Shown: positions 11,600-23,080 of the stretch, piece by piece
Numbering within the stretch: the first letter of the stretch is position 1
Layout of the letters: each line of letters begins with the position of its first letter
DNA from: Ampullaceana balthica
Taxonomy: Eukaryota > Mollusca > Gastropoda > Lymnaeidae
Assembly: GCA_944989445.1 (NCBI GenBank)
Contig: CALYLW010001195.1
Coordinates: 186,001 to 250,000 of the forward strand
Length of the DNA: 64,000 nucleotides
Reading direction: 5' to 3'
Made by a program: the position numbers and the translations under genes
The notes under the pieces: model-generated
Seen by the model: only the letters and a program-made list of their open reading frames with translations
Told to the model about the DNA's origin: nothing
Database searches by the model: none

Positions 11600-13040
11600 A
11601 ATGCCCAAGCATTCAACCTCTATAACAAGACACTCCCGTCTTGATACACCAAATCTTTTAAATATTGATGTCTATACACTAGACAGCAATACTCGTATTG
11701 ACTCTGTTATCTAGGGTTATCTTATACAGTTATTTATTTTAACTATTAATTGTGGCTCTGGCCACCAGTCTCAGTATTAGTATTAATAATACTCTAAATA
11801 CAATACTTAAGACATATATAACACATATAACACATATGCGTAAATAACAGAGAGAATATATTTAATTACATAAAATAAATCATATAAATACAAAATGGAA
11901 TATATTACAAGATGTAATGTATAAGACTATAGCTCAATAACTCAAATAGTAAATACAAACAGGTTGTAACTTAACTTCACAAATAGAAACTACGACCCTA
12001 AATCGGGCCGGCTCCCGTTGCATGTCTGTTGACCTCACACACTGTCTCAGGTCACGTGGTCAGTCCGTGTTCCGCCTCATTGGTCAGCGATGCTTAACCC
12101 ATTCATCAGCTGAGCGGCCGATAAGACCGCGCCCCCCCTGTACTATCAAGTGACTGACGGAGTCACGGCTGGCTGCACTGTTTACCAACAATGATCGACG
12201 GTCTCAAATCTCGTCAGGCTCAGGGTCGTCTTTTCCCTCTTTTGCCTACAGCACATCTGGTGCGCTACTTCTAGATTACGTCATACTTGGTTATGCTAGC
12301 CCTACACTTAGTTGCTGAAATACCGATACTTTTTACAGTGCTAATCACCACACGATTTTTTAAACTGCTATAGACTATTGTACATCGTTCCTCAGCGTTC
12401 CACATCCATCCAGACAGCCAGCCAGTGACTTTGACTATTATTTTTTATATATTTATAACTTATTAACTAATAATGAATATATATTATATAAAAGAATACT
12501 AACATCTACTTCAACATAACAATTATACATTTGACTATCCTAAGTATAATCTAAGTCCAACCTGCATACCAGCAAGGCTCCCTTCACAAGACCCGTCCTA
12601 CAAGGGTTTGGAATGCAGAGGACGCATGTGTCTTATGTCCCAGTATATAAGGACTGCTCAGCCACGCCTGCCCTAAATTCTTAACAATTCTATTGGGTGA
12701 AGCTTTCGTCCCATGAATGGTACATGTGACAATTTAATTCTTATTGGTTAAGCTCCAATAACCTTTTGGGTGACATCCGACCCAAATATAAAATGCAGCA
12801 TCCCTCCAAAAATGGCCTATCCTAAGTATCAATTTCGACCTGATAACTTTAGTTGGCCTCTCACCCGCATTCCCAAATCTTTGTCTTTGTCCCTTCCAGG
12901 TTAGTGTGCCTCACCAGCGTTTCCAAATCTTCGTCTTTTTCCCTCCAAGGCTATTGTCTTACCCAATGTCTGAGCCCCTATCTCCCAACGGTTCTAATTC
13001 AAACATAAAAGCGATTCTCAAACATATATTGAGGTACTCA
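11600..13040. other. Mixed-composition DNA, promoter-like patch, no gene
   Basis: GC content rises at 12,000-12,300 and 12,540-13,000. A TATATAA string at 12,644-12,650 precedes GGACTGCTCAGCC and could be a decayed promoter or solo-LTR remnant. A unit of about 57 bp (TTCCCAAATCTTTGTCTTTG type) is present two to three times at 12,855-12,970. No frame with a recognisable domain was found. Confidence 0.3.
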
Positions 13041-13047
13041 ACAGATC

Positions 13048-13990
13048 ACGCACATGTTTTGTAGAATATGTATGTAAAAATGATCATACAAATGTGTTGT
13101 AGGACATGTATGTGAAATGATCACACAAATGTGTTTTAGGACATGTATGTGAAATGATCACACAAATGTGTTTTAGGACATGTATGTGAAATGATCACAC
13201 AAATGTGTTTTAGGACATGTATGTGAAATGATCACACAAATGTGTTTTAGGACATGTATGTGAAATGATCACACAAATGTGTTTTAGGACATGTATGTGA
13301 AATGATCACACAAATGTGTTTTAGGACATGTATGTGAAATGATCACACAAATGTGTTTTAGGACATGTATGTGAAATGATCACACAAATGTGTTTTAGGA
13401 CATGTATGTGAAATGATCACACAAATGTGTTTTAGGACATGTATGTGAAATGATCACACAAATGTGTTTTAGGACATGTATGTGAAATGATCACACAAAT
13501 GTGTTTTAGGACATGTATGTGAAATGATCACACAAATGTGTTTTAGGACATGTATGTGAAATGATCACACAAATGTGTTTTAGGACATGTATGTGAAATG
13601 ATCACACAAATGTGTTTTAGGACATGTATGTGAAATGATCACACAAATGTGTTTTAGGACATGTATGTGAAATGATCACACAAATGTGTTTTAGGACATG
13701 TATGTGAAATGATCACACAAATGTGTTTTAGGACATGTATGTGAAATGATCACACAAATGTGTTTTAGGACATGTATGTGAAATGATCACACAAATGTGT
13801 TTTAGGACATGTATGTGAAATGATCACACAAATGTGTTTTAGGACATGTATGTGAAATGATCACACAAATGTGTTTAGGACATGTATGTGAAATGATCAC
13901 ACAAATGTGTTGTAGGACATATATGTTAAATGATCACACAATTGTGTTTTAGGACATGTATGTGAAATGATCACACAATTGTGTTTTAGG
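13048..13990. repeat. Highly uniform minisatellite, 37-bp unit, about 25 copies
   Basis: The unit contains TTTTAGGACATGTATGTGAA, ATGATC and the small inverted repeat ACACA-AA-TGTGT. Roughly 20 consecutive copies from about 13,120 to 13,870 appear identical. Variant copies sit only at the two edges: TGTTGTAGG at the left, and TGTTTAGG, TGTTGTAGG and ACAATTGTG at the right. Confidence 0.95.
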
Positions 13991-14440
13991 ACATTTACGA
14001 CTAAACAGCGGTATTTGAAAAGTTTAAAAATGAGAACTTATATTACGCTCTCTAGAGTTCAAAGAAAACACATTGCAGCGATTATAGGGAGAAAAACTAC
14101 CTAAATAAGTAGATGTCCTTGTAGCAGAGTGCCTTTGCTTGTTTGAGCAATAGATAATGCCGTAATGATCTATTTGTGATATGTTATTTATGTAAAATAT
14201 CTGTTTTCTAAGTAATAATTTTGACTCACTTCTTTAAAATTGTTGTTCATAATGTCAACGTCTGAGCTGAATCACAGATAAAAATATTGTCACAATTTAC
14301 TTGAATTTACGTGTAAATTAGTATTTGACCACGACAAATGGACCTGAACAAAGATGACAACAATTTAAAGCTTTATGTTTATGACTTCAATTTTGAGAAC
14401 TAATTGATGTTAAGGTAGTTTTTAAATTGACTAATGTCTG
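13990..14440. other. AT-rich DNA without a recognisable gene
   Basis: No domain, RNA gene or clear repeat was found. Confidence 0.5.
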
Positions 14441-14670
14441 TGTATAAAGTTATGTGTTAAATTTGTTAATGATTGTGATAAAGTTCAGTTTTAATATTGA
14501 TAAATGACTGTGAGAAAGTTCAGTTTTATATTGATAAATGACTATGAACAAAGTTAAGATTTAAATTGATTAATGATTGTGATAAAGTTCAGTTTTATAT
14601 TGATAAATGACTGTGAACAAAGTTAAGATTTAAATTGAGTAATGACTAAGTACAAAATTAGGTTTAAAAT
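14440..14670. repeat. Degenerate tandem repeat around TTGATAAATGACTGTGA
   Basis: Units of about 50-60 bp with ATTGATAAATGACTGTGA, AAAGTTCAGTTTTA and AAAGTTAAGATTTAAATTGA alternate four to five times. Confidence 0.7.
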
Positions 14671-14791
14671 TGAGTGATAGTTTTTAAAATGTAGATAGCA
14701 TGTTTATATCTAATGACCCCATTTCAAGTCCATGAAGGCAAGTGATGTAGCCTTACCAAGTTTTTAGCCACCACTAACGAGGGGGGAATGT

Positions 14792-14889
14792 GGGGCCCAG
14801 GGGACTTGACAGTACCTGCTCAAACCCGCGACTCGGGATCTGCCACGGATCGATAGTCCAGTGCGCTACCATTTAGATCATCGGGCCCC
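14792..14889 (-). repeat. tRNA-derived SINE head (degenerate)
   Basis: On the minus strand the ends GGGGCCC and GGGCCCC can pair as an acceptor-like stem. Between them are an A-box-like TGGTAGCGCACTGGACT and a B-box-like CGGGTTTGAGC. The spacing after the B-box is too long for a working tRNA, so a SINE head or a tRNA with an insertion fits better. Pairing of the ends may be partly chance in this GC-rich patch. Confidence 0.45.
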
Positions 14890-16030
14890 CAATCTATCTA
14901 ATCTATATAATCTAATTTGGCTAATCTATGATGTAAGTAACTACCTGAATATTACACAATTAACGTTGATACTTAAGGCTATGATGTTCTCCGTTTATTC
15001 TACAAAAGAGACTATTTTAGCGAGAACTAACTACATAGATAGGATCTAATGAGTTTGTTATTTTTAACTTTGAGAATAAGACTGTAGATGTAAAATAATA
15101 ATGATATTCTAAGTAAATTTAACGGTCTGGTTTAAGATAAGATATTTTAAAATTAAAATTATATTTTTTTCTACGTTGTTAAAGCTAAAGCTTCTTTAAT
15201 CATTAACCTAATGACGCAATAAACATATTTTATAAATTATGTCATTTTCTCGTTTTCACACAAGTGCACGTGCATTGTCAACGCATAACATTTTCCATCA
15301 ACGAAATTTTTAACCAAATATGAGTTTGTGTATAACACTAACACGATTTACAAAAAGCGATACATCCGTACATCCGCACTTCATGAAATGCATAAGCTCT
15401 TGTCTTTAATGGCCTTATTTTTTAAATATTATATTGTTTCAGAAATCCCATCACCATAGTCTATGTATTTTCAAAAGTCTGTTTTCAAGTGAAGTGTCTT
15501 TAAATAGATATCGAGTTTTTATGTTTGCTGTGTTACCAAATTAAATGACGTATTTATTACAATAAGCGAACAAACAAAATAAGTTTTAATCATTACACTG
15601 TATCTAACAGCGACAATATTTAGAATATGTCAAAAGTCTCCACTCTCCTTATAAACTCAGTTGTTTCAAATGCCCAAATTGCCCATCTTTACTAGTTATA
15701 AACACAGTTCGTATACAATGTCAAGTCTTTAGTCTTTTTTATGTAACTTATTTTTTTTAAAAACATATGAGCTTAGTTTGTATGTTTAACAACATGATAA
15801 TATGAAACTTTGAGAAAAAGTTTTGATTTGCATTGTGCAGGTCTTTAGGGTGCCGCAATTGCCTAATGTTATAATTGTACAAAAAATTAATTGATGGATT
15901 AAGTCATGGTAACAACAAAAGTGAATTTAGTTATTGGTATTTACTTGTTACTCATATCTTCTAATTTTATTAAATCTAAAAATAGTATTAACCAGTTACA
16001 TGAAATTGTTTTAAATTTGTTGGACTTGGT
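14890..16030. other. AT-rich DNA without a recognisable gene
   Basis: A 62-codon frame (14,861-15,049) overlaps the SINE head and has no domain. Nothing else is supported. Confidence 0.5.
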
Positions 16031-16445
16031 GAAGAAGGATATGCTTTTCCTTCCTAAAATAAGGGATTGAAGTCAAGTGGCGTCACACTTAGAGCGAATA
16101 GAATAAACCATTCAAAGCAACTATCATGGTATTGGCGTAAAAAATCAGACTTAAGTATGTATAACAGGGAATATATGTAGTTTTAAGTTTTCGTGATTTA
16201 AAATAGATCCCATTTTAAAAATCTTTTTTTTTCAAATCCAATGTTACTTTTAAATACATAATTTAATACATGTTTATGAGAAATTACATTAAAAAAAGTT
16301 ATTTATATGAAATTCCATGGAGTTTAAAAAATTAAGATGCCAACCATTTTTTATCAAGTACAATATCATATGAAATGAAATAGCACTGGTGCTACCGGTG
16401 CGCTCTGACTGGAAATATATGGTACAACGCGTCCAATATTTACAA
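16030..16445 (+). repeat. R repeat, second subfamily (core A 16,045-16,100, core B 16,378-16,430)
   Basis: AAGGGATTGAAGTCAAGTGG is followed by CGTCACACTT, so the right side of the second hairpin is altered. Core B (GCACTGGTGCTACCGGTGCG) lies about 310 bp downstream, shorter than the usual 350. Confidence 0.65.
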
Positions 16446-16712
16446 AGTCCTCTATTAAAGGCTATAGCTCTTTAGAGGAAAACAACTGTCTATTTGTTCA
16501 CAAGTATAGTTGGAATTTTTTTTTAATTCCATAATATAGTATGCATGTCTACACCTGCTTAGTGGGAAATGGTGGTGCACGCACATCGGGATACAAATAT
16601 TTATTTACTGTGTAGTAGTGTGTAGCTATACTCAAAAATAGTGTGTTTTTTTCCGAAGCGCGCTTGGCCGTATATTGCAGTGTCGAATTGCGGCTCTTGA
16701 TTTAACTTGAAT

Positions 16713-16870
16713 TTGACAGATTCTCATGTGTTACTTGTTTTTACATGAGATTAACAGATTCTCATGTGTTACTTGTTTTTACATGAGATTAACAGATTCT
16801 CAAGTGTTTCTTGTTTTAACATAACACTGACAGGTTCTTATGTGTTATTTCTTAACATGAAATTTCAAAA
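16713..16870. repeat. Tandem repeat, 38-bp unit, about 4 copies
   Basis: CAGATTCTCATGTGTTACTT recurs at about 16,717, 16,755 and 16,793, then decays. The unit also carries TACATGAGATTAA. Confidence 0.8.
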
Positions 16871-16994
16871 TTTTCATATGTTAATTGTTTTAACTTGACT
16901 TCAACAGGCGGGTCGTGTTGATAAATTAAAGCGAGAAAGGATTACACGTCTACAATGAATTTATTGTTTGAGTAAAATGACTCAGCTCAATACC

Positions 16995-17250
16995 CAGTGG
17001 TATGTACTAACTTGTTGAATTAAATGAAGTTTTTTACCACTAGTTATAAAGCATTGGTCTATGTACTAACTTGTTGAATTAAATGAAGTTGTTTACCACT
17101 AGTTATAAAGCATTGGTCTATGTACTAACTTGTTGAATTAAATGAAGTTGTTTGCTACTAGTTTTAAAGCATTGGTCTATGTACTAACTTGTTGAATTAA
17201 ATGAAGTTGTTTGCCACTAGTTATAAAGCATTGGTCTATGTACTAATTAA
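16995..17250. repeat. Minisatellite, 59-bp unit, about 4.5 copies
   Basis: GGTCTATGTACTAACTTG starts at 17,056, 17,115, 17,174 and 17,233, each followed by TTGAATTAAATGAAGTTG and ACTAGTTATAAAGCATT. Confidence 0.92.
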
Positions 17251-17269
17251 TTAAGTTTAATGAAGTACT

Positions 17270-17580
17270 TTACAACCTCTTAAAGTTCTCTTATGCTTCA
17301 AGCTCAGAAGAATTCCTCTATATTCGAACTCCAAAGTTATAACCCTAATCATGCCTTGTAAAATATTGCATGTTAGCCATATTATATAGTGGTAAAAAAC
17401 ACAGTTTCAATGGAAAAATCAAAAACGAAAAAGTTTGAGAAGCACTGGCTTAAAATTTATTTAATGCCGTTTTACATAGCTTCACGCGTGTTATGATATT
17501 ACAATGTAGACCTACACTAAATAAATACTTAAATGACAAAAAGTGATTTGAAATATACTTATTTTCAAATTGAAAATATG
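17270..17580. other. AT-rich DNA with a hAT-like end
   Basis: TTTGAGAAGCACTGGCTT near 17,427-17,445 resembles the inverse of a CAGTGCTTCTCAA hAT terminus, also seen near 40,438 and 40,965. Nothing else is recognisable. Confidence 0.4.
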
Positions 17581-17740
17581 GTGTGTGTGTTTGTTTTTTT
17601 TTGGTGGAGGTCAAAGCTATGTGACGTATTTTTGGAAGGGAGGGGGTCTAACTTTTTGTGACGACGCGTGACGAGAGGGCGGGAGGGGGTGAAAAATCCG
17701 CCAAAATCGCGTGACGTCATTTATGGACGGCCCCTAAGGT
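17580..17740. mobile_element. DNA-transposon end, GTGACGTCATTTATGGACGG type
   Basis: A G-rich stretch with TTTGTGACGACGCGTGACGA ends in GTGACGTCATTTATGGACGG and CCCC. The same terminus occurs at 20,205-20,230 and 41,145-41,167. The other end of this copy was not found. Confidence 0.6.
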
Positions 17741-18520
17741 GCTTTGTCGTATCTAAAAACATATGATGTAAATATATATACATGTCAAGTCATTTATATA
17801 ATAATGACATTTAAAAAAATGTTTTAGCATGGTCTCGTGCAATAGTATTAGTAGTTGATATAGCTTAGTGTGTAAACTAATTGTAAAATTTTCATTTTGT
17901 ATTTAGTAATGTGATCAACAAAGGGAAGCAAATTATGTATGTGATTTTTAACAAGTTACTAAATTTACGAAATATTTAAATTTAACAAATAGTAAATAAA
18001 CTAGAGAGATGATGTTCTTTAAATCTAGCTCAGAATATACATAGGGTAAGAGTATTAGATTTTGATTGATATATAATCCCTAGGGAAAAGGAACGAAGGC
18101 AAGTGGCGTGCCACTAAAATAGATATCATTTTTGGAGTAAGTGAACTATATTTTGCAACAGCTAGGCGACCACCAATGAGAAATTAAATGTAGATATTTC
18201 ATTGTTTCCATATTTTTTTTTAAATATGATTTTAAAAAAATATGTTTTATTCCTCGAAAAAAAGATTTGTAAATAGAATTTATGTTAAATAAGGTATAAA
18301 ATTTAAGCATTACAAAATCAACAACATTATATCTAATAGTCTTGTAAATTACGATTTAATGGTTCTTAAACAGATATCACATCCTGCTTATTAATTTTCC
18401 CATCTAATTTGTCTCATGTACAACGCAACATTAAGTAGATCAGTAACGGTGCTTTTTAGTGCGGCGATGTCAGGGAATACAATTTAAATGCAAGTCAAAA
18501 TGGACAATACATAGTTTTTC
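17740..18520 (+). repeat. R repeat, second subfamily (core A 18,070-18,120, core B 18,434-18,480)
   Basis: It begins with a segment shared with 62,770 (GTATCTAAAAACATAT). Core A is GAAGGCAAGTGGCGTGCCAC and core B AGTAACGGTGCTTTTTAGTG, with the usual 350-bp spacing. Confidence 0.75.
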
Positions 18521-18841
18521 AATACAAATATATTCTCATGTTCTTTTAAGACTAAAATAGTTAGTACATTAATACAGTGGTATTTTTTAAATTGTATATT
18601 TTCCAATTTAATAATAATAATCACTTCATAAGGCCTCGTTTTATTAATCAAATACTACCGTTTTCTGTTTTGTGCAAGTGGAACTCCGCCTAAAATGGAT
18701 CCTTGTAATTAGGAGTAAAATAGAAATGAAACATTATATACACTGACTCCAATGTCAATAAAATATGTTAACTGTATCAAGTTCACACCATGTCATGATA
18801 TACATCATTTAAAACAAAATATCCGAGATGAATTTATATTA

Positions 18842-18965
18842 GGGGTGTACCGGATTTCTTCTCCAGCTCCGGTTATCCGAAATCCGGCCATTTTAAAAAT
18901 CTGGCTTCGGCTCCGGTCCAATTTGCCCTCATTTGGTTCTGATTTGGCAATATCACGGTAAAAGA
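18842..18965. mobile_element. hAT-like MITE fragment
   Basis: AGGGGTGTACCGGATTTC followed by CCGGTTATCCGAAATCCGG resembles the CCGGAT-rich ends of the MITE at 3680. The 69-codon frame from 18,752 runs through it and is not a gene. The stretch 18,965-19,420 shows only short direct and inverted repeats around CTATCTACTGCACATAAAAG and CTTTTATGTGCAGTAGATAG (near 19,021 and 19,235), about 215 bp apart. Confidence 0.5.
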
Positions 18966-19423
18966 ACATCCAGTTTAAAAAGTTAAAAATTTTCTATGAG
19001 ACCAGGTGAAATCGGTGAACCTATCTACTGCACATAAAAGCGTTGTGCGCTCATCACAAATCTCTATCGTTTACAAGGCTGCGAAACATAAAAACACATT
19101 TTTATGAATATTAATAAACAGTAAAAGTTTCACAACTTTGATCATATAAATGCTACTATCACATTAATTTGAAATATTTATCTAAATGTAAGAGAATAGT
19201 TGGAATGAGAAATGATTTGTGATGGGCGCCCCACGCTTTTATGTGCAGTAGATAGGTTCACCGATTTCACCTGTTTTCATAGAATTTTTTTATTTTCTTC
19301 TCTTTAGTGCACTTTCTATATGTAAATAAAAACGAGTCCTTTTAAAAAAAGATTTTTTTACATTATTTTATTTTTAATGTTAATGGTGCATTACTTCATG
19401 AGTTTGAGGGAGTTGATTACAGT

Positions 19424-19735
19424 GGTACCTTGGTATACGTCTGCTTTGGTATAACTTAACCTCGGTATACGTCTGCTTTGGTATAACTTAACCTCGGTAT
19501 ACGTCTGCTTTGGTATAACTTTCTCGGTATACGTCTGCTTTGGAATAACTTAACCTCGGTATACGTCTGCTTTGGTATAACTTAACCTCGGTATACGTCT
19601 GCTTTGGTATAACTTAACCTCGGTATACGTCTGCTTTGGTATAACTTAACCTCGGTATACGTCTGCTTTGGTATAACTTAACCTCGGTATACGTCTGCTT
19701 TGGTATAACTTAACCTCGCTATACGTCTTGTTTGA
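19424..19735. repeat. Minisatellite, 32-bp unit, about 9-10 copies
   Basis: CCTCGGTATACGTCTGCTTT followed by GGTATAACTTAA starts at 19,460, 19,492 and so on, with one shortened unit near 19,520. Confidence 0.92.
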
Positions 19736-19808
19736 ACGCGAAATATTTTGTTTGGTATACGACTTTTGTCTGGAATGCGATCCATCTGCTAGAACTTGTA
19801 TGGGGGAC

Positions 19809-20230
19809 GGAGGGGCGCCCATAAATGACTTCATACGATTTTGGCCGATTGCCCCCCCCCCTCAAAACATGTCGTCACAAAAAGTTTGGCTCCCCTCAAA
19901 TATGACGTCATAAGGTTTCGCGCACCCCCCACTAAAAGCCGTATTTCTTATTTGAAAATGAGCATTTTTCAAAGCACTTTATTGTCATATAAGTATGTAT
20001 TTAGTTAAGTGTAAGGCTGTAACTCTAATATTGTAACACGCGAGAAGTCATTTAAAACATCAGTAAATAAATTGTAAGCAATCAAAGATTTCAGTTAAAC
20101 TTTTATTTAAAGTTCTGTGCTTTCATGTGACGTCACAGTTGCAACAAACCATCGATCTCGTCACACACCATCACAAATGTGTTACCCTCATTCTCCCTAG
20201 GTGTGTGACGTCATTTAAGGACGGCCCGTA
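19809..20230. mobile_element. MITE with CCATAAATGAC / GTCATTTAAGGACGG ends
   Basis: The left end GGGGCGCCCATAAATGACTT is the approximate inverse of the right end TGACGTCATTTAAGGACGGC. Runs of C and TCGTCACAAA-type strings lie just inside both ends. No transposase is present, and the superfamily is not certain. Confidence 0.55.
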
Positions 20231-20234
20231 TGAT

Positions 20235-20450
20235 TCAAAATGGCACATTGCACTTTACAGTTTTCCTCTCAAGCTGCGTGGCTGCGCAACCGTGCAGATA
20301 TCTTAACAACGCCGCGCAGCAGTTTAGAATTTCCGCACAGTAATTTGGTGAAATATAGCACAAAGAATGGTTTCTGTTAAACTTTGCACACGAGATTTTT
20401 TACTTTGCTCACGGACCAATGAACCTTAGAGGAAACATTGATTAGCGCAT
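20235..20450. mobile_element. hAT-like MITE core
   Basis: GCTGCGTGGCTGCGCAACC, then CGCCGCGCAGCAGTTTAGAA and TTGCTCACGGACCAATGAAC, matches in reverse a segment at about 39,850-40,010 (TGCTGCGCGGTGATTCTAAA, AAGCCACGCTGCTTAAAGGC). No coding sequence is present. Confidence 0.45.
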
Positions 20451-20830
20451 ATGTAGCATGTATTAATGAATTCACACCGCGTGTGTGAGTATGACAGTTG
20501 CTTCCATTTATTGAACTATTCGCGCAACAACTTTAAACTGTCACTGTTTTTGCGGGTTGTAACTGAGCTGCCAATTTGCCAACTGAAGTACTGTAAAAAC
20601 TGAAACTGGAAACTAAACATATAAATTAGTAAATTAGCATTATATGCTTATGTATTATGTTTTCTCTTAAATTTATGGAACTTAATATTACTTATTCTTA
20701 TGTAATTATTTTACATTTCAATGATTCAATATGAGTTTATGTCATCATTGTCATGAATATAGTAATGAACTGTAGTAATGAACAGTCGAGTGACTCAACT
20801 CATCTAGTCAAGTCAATTCTTACTGAATTT
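20450..20830. other. AT-rich DNA without a recognisable gene
   Basis: Nothing beyond short simple repeats. Confidence 0.45.
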
Positions 20831-21110
20831 ACTATTTTTAAGAAGCACGTCAGATTATTATACTATGATCCATGAAATCACTTTCTTTGAGATACTTGTG
20901 CAACATATAGGGCCTCTGTCATAGCTCGCCACTCTACACAGTCCCTTGCCAGTCGCTTCAATTCTGCCCAGCTCTTTCCAGTCCTTCCAGCATCGTCCAA
21001 AATGCTTCGTCTCTATGTACGCATGACTAATGATAGGGATCAAAGTCAAGTGGCATGCCACTTAGAAAAATCGACATTTAGTTTGGTAAAGGTATATATA
21101 CATTCCCTAT
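20830..21110 (+). repeat. R repeat copy interrupted by a LINE 3' fragment
   Basis: The left part (TTAAGAAGCACGTCAGATTA) and core A at 21,031-21,070 belong to R. The second hairpin is perfect, AAGTGGCATGCCACTT. The stretch 20,880-21,030 between them is the 3' end of the LINE also found at 58,041-58,710, on the minus strand: CTTGCCAGTCGCTTCAATTC and CTTCGTCTCTATGTACGC are shared. Confidence 0.6.
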
Positions 21111-21189
21111 ACATAGTAACTATTAACATAACAGTTTTCCCCCCTGCTACTCCTCAGTCTTTCTCATCCCGTTATTGACCGATTCATAA

Positions 21190-21760
21190 GCATGACACGG
21201 ATCGCAATAAAATAGAAAGTGATGGTAACACATTAACAAACAACGGATGGTAATAAAATAGAAAGTGATGGTAACACATTAACAAACAACGGATCGTTAT
21301 AAAATAGAAAGTGATGGTAACACATTAACAAACAACAGATCGTTATAAAATAGAAAGTGATGGTAACACATTAACAAACAACAGATCGTTATAAAATAGA
21401 AAGTGATGGTAACACATTAACAAACCACGGATGGTAATAAAATAGAAAGTGATGGTAACACATTAACAAACAACTGATGGTAATAAAAAGAAAGTGATGG
21501 TAACACATTAACAAACAACGGATGGTAATAAAATAGAAAGTGATGGTAACACATTAACAAACAACAGATCGTTATAAAATAGAAAGTGATGGTAACACAT
21601 TAACAAACAACGGATGGTAATAAAATAGAAAGTGATGGTAAAGCATTAACAAACCACGGATGGTAATAAAATAGAAAATGATGGTAACACATTAACAAAC
21701 AACGTATCGTAATAACATGGAAAGTGATGGTAAAACATTAACAACCACAAGCAAAAGATC
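21190..21760. repeat. Minisatellite, 46-bp unit, about 12 copies
   Basis: AATAGAAAGTGATGGTAACA and CATTAACAAACAAC recur. Two unit types alternate, ending GGATGGTAAT or AGATCGTTAT. Confidence 0.93.
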
Positions 21761-21796
21761 ATAACAAACGCAGCATGGTATCTAATATAGACATCT

Positions 21797-21963
21797 GTTA
21801 CAAACCACCTTCAAATATCTAGGGGCCATAATATCAGACGAAGGCTCAAAGCCAGAATTTCTTGCCAGAGTAGCCCAAACAATGCGAGTAAATTAAAGCA
21901 CATCTGGCAAAGTAAGAAGCTCTCCCTGAGATCAAAGATCCGGCTAATGCGCTCTCTGGCGAT
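21797..21963 (+). pseudogene. Non-LTR retrotransposon RT C-terminal region, left half
   Basis: The frame reads FKYLGAIISDEGSKPEF.., the conserved segment after the RT palm in endonuclease-type LINEs. A frameshift follows near 21,892 before the LKHIWQSKKLSLRSKIR segment. The LTR retrotransposon then interrupts it. The sequence continues at 29,588, where the 5-bp GCGAT is duplicated. It is a 5'-truncated copy lacking endonuclease and the catalytic YADD region. Confidence 0.8.
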
Positions 21964-22415
21964 TGTCAGGGTATGAGAATCACTGCGAATGATTGTTGTG
22001 AGATTGTTGTGAGCCAGTGTGTGAGTCGGCTCAAGGCGTGCGTGACAAGAGTTCACTTGTGAATATGATGTTAATTGTATTCACCCGGTATGCAAGTTAG
22101 AGAGCCGTGTCGTGGATAAATGGGGTGTGTGAGACAGAGGGACTTGGGAAGACTGAACAGTGCAGAGGTCCACAGTCCTTGTGAGGACTAGCGATGGAGT
22201 GATCGAGTGTAGTTCGACTAGCTGGTAACACATCGAGGTGTGCTCGAAGTTACAGCGGAGTGTACGCACTTAGGAGGAAGTGTCCTTGTGAAAGAATTAC
22301 GTTTGTGTACCTGAACCAATTGATGTACCTAGGTTGCAGACTAATAAAGAATTATATTATCCTTTGACAAGAGTCAAGACTTAGTCTTCTTGTATCCAGA
22401 ACCCAGTACGCAACA
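21964..22415 (+). repeat. 5' LTR (452 bp)
   Basis: It starts TGTCAGGGTATGAG and ends GTACGCAACA. A polyadenylation signal AATAAA lies near 22,345 in ACTAATAAAGAATT. I see no clear TATA box. The small open frame on the minus strand is repeated in both LTRs and is not a gene. Confidence 0.95.
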
Positions 22416-22416
22416 G

Positions 22417-22435
22417 TGGGGTCACGTCCGGGGAT
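22417..22435 (+). other. Candidate primer-binding site
   Basis: TGGGGTCACGTCCGGGGAT begins one base after the LTR. TGG complements the tRNA CCA end. The rest resembles, but does not equal, the tRNA-Pro-type primer site known from some retroviruses. The tRNA was not identified. Confidence 0.5.
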
Positions 22436-22539
22436 TTTCTGGAGGCTCTTGTGGAGGGTACGTCAAGTCACAGCATCGAAGTGAGACAGCGTCGACGGTC
22501 TTTTCAACGAGACATCCAGTGTCCAGGCCGTCGGATAGT

Positions 22540-22905
22540 TGGTGTCCAGAGTCCTGAGTGTGTCGGTCAATGATTGCCCGACAAAAAGTTATCCACCTTA
22601 TCGTTCGCCTGAGTGTGACAGTGAACGACTGCCAGACAACTAGGCATCCGCCTTACCGATCGAGTCCAGAGTCCCGAGGAGTGTGCCGGTGAACGGCTGT
22701 CCCGACAACAAGGCATCCGCCTTACCGATCGAGTCCAGAGTTCCGAGGAGTGTGCCGGTGAACGGCTGTCCCGACAACAAGGCATCTGCCTCATCGTCGT
22801 GTCCAGAGACCGGAGTGTGTCAGTGAACGATTTTCCGACAACAAGGCATCCGCCTCATCGTTGTGTCCAGAGACCGGAGTGTGTTCGTGAGAACTATTGC
22901 TGGAC
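22540..22905 (+). repeat. Tandem repeats in the retrotransposon 5' leader, 60-69-bp units
   Basis: GTCCAGAGTC or GTCCAGAGAC starts at 22,543, 22,664, 22,733, 22,801 and 22,864, with a diverged unit between the first two. Each unit carries GTGAACG, CCCGACAACAAGGCATCCGC and a TCGTT/CCGATC end. The units lie between the primer site and gag. They could hold packaging or leader-RNA signals, but no function is shown. Confidence 0.85.
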
Positions 22906-23080
22906 AATATTAATGGTGCAACCAGGAGAACTGTGTTACGTTAGCATTCTATGGACATGTAATTGTGTTGTGTATGTAATTCTGTAAATCCAGGCAAGTA
23001 ATCAGTTAAAATTTGATAAATTATTATTTTTTCCCTTTTATAATGACACTATAACCATTGTAAGTTATTGTAGAAGTAGA

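Noticed and set aside
12640..12660. TATATAA promoter
   Set aside because: No gene or defined LTR follows it; such strings are common by chance in AT-rich DNA.
13048..13990. CRISPR-like regular repeats
   Set aside because: Units are contiguous with no unique spacers, and the DNA is eukaryotic.
22081..22269. Minus-strand 62-codon frame repeated at 29,253-29,441
   Set aside because: It lies in both LTRs and owes its duplication to them.
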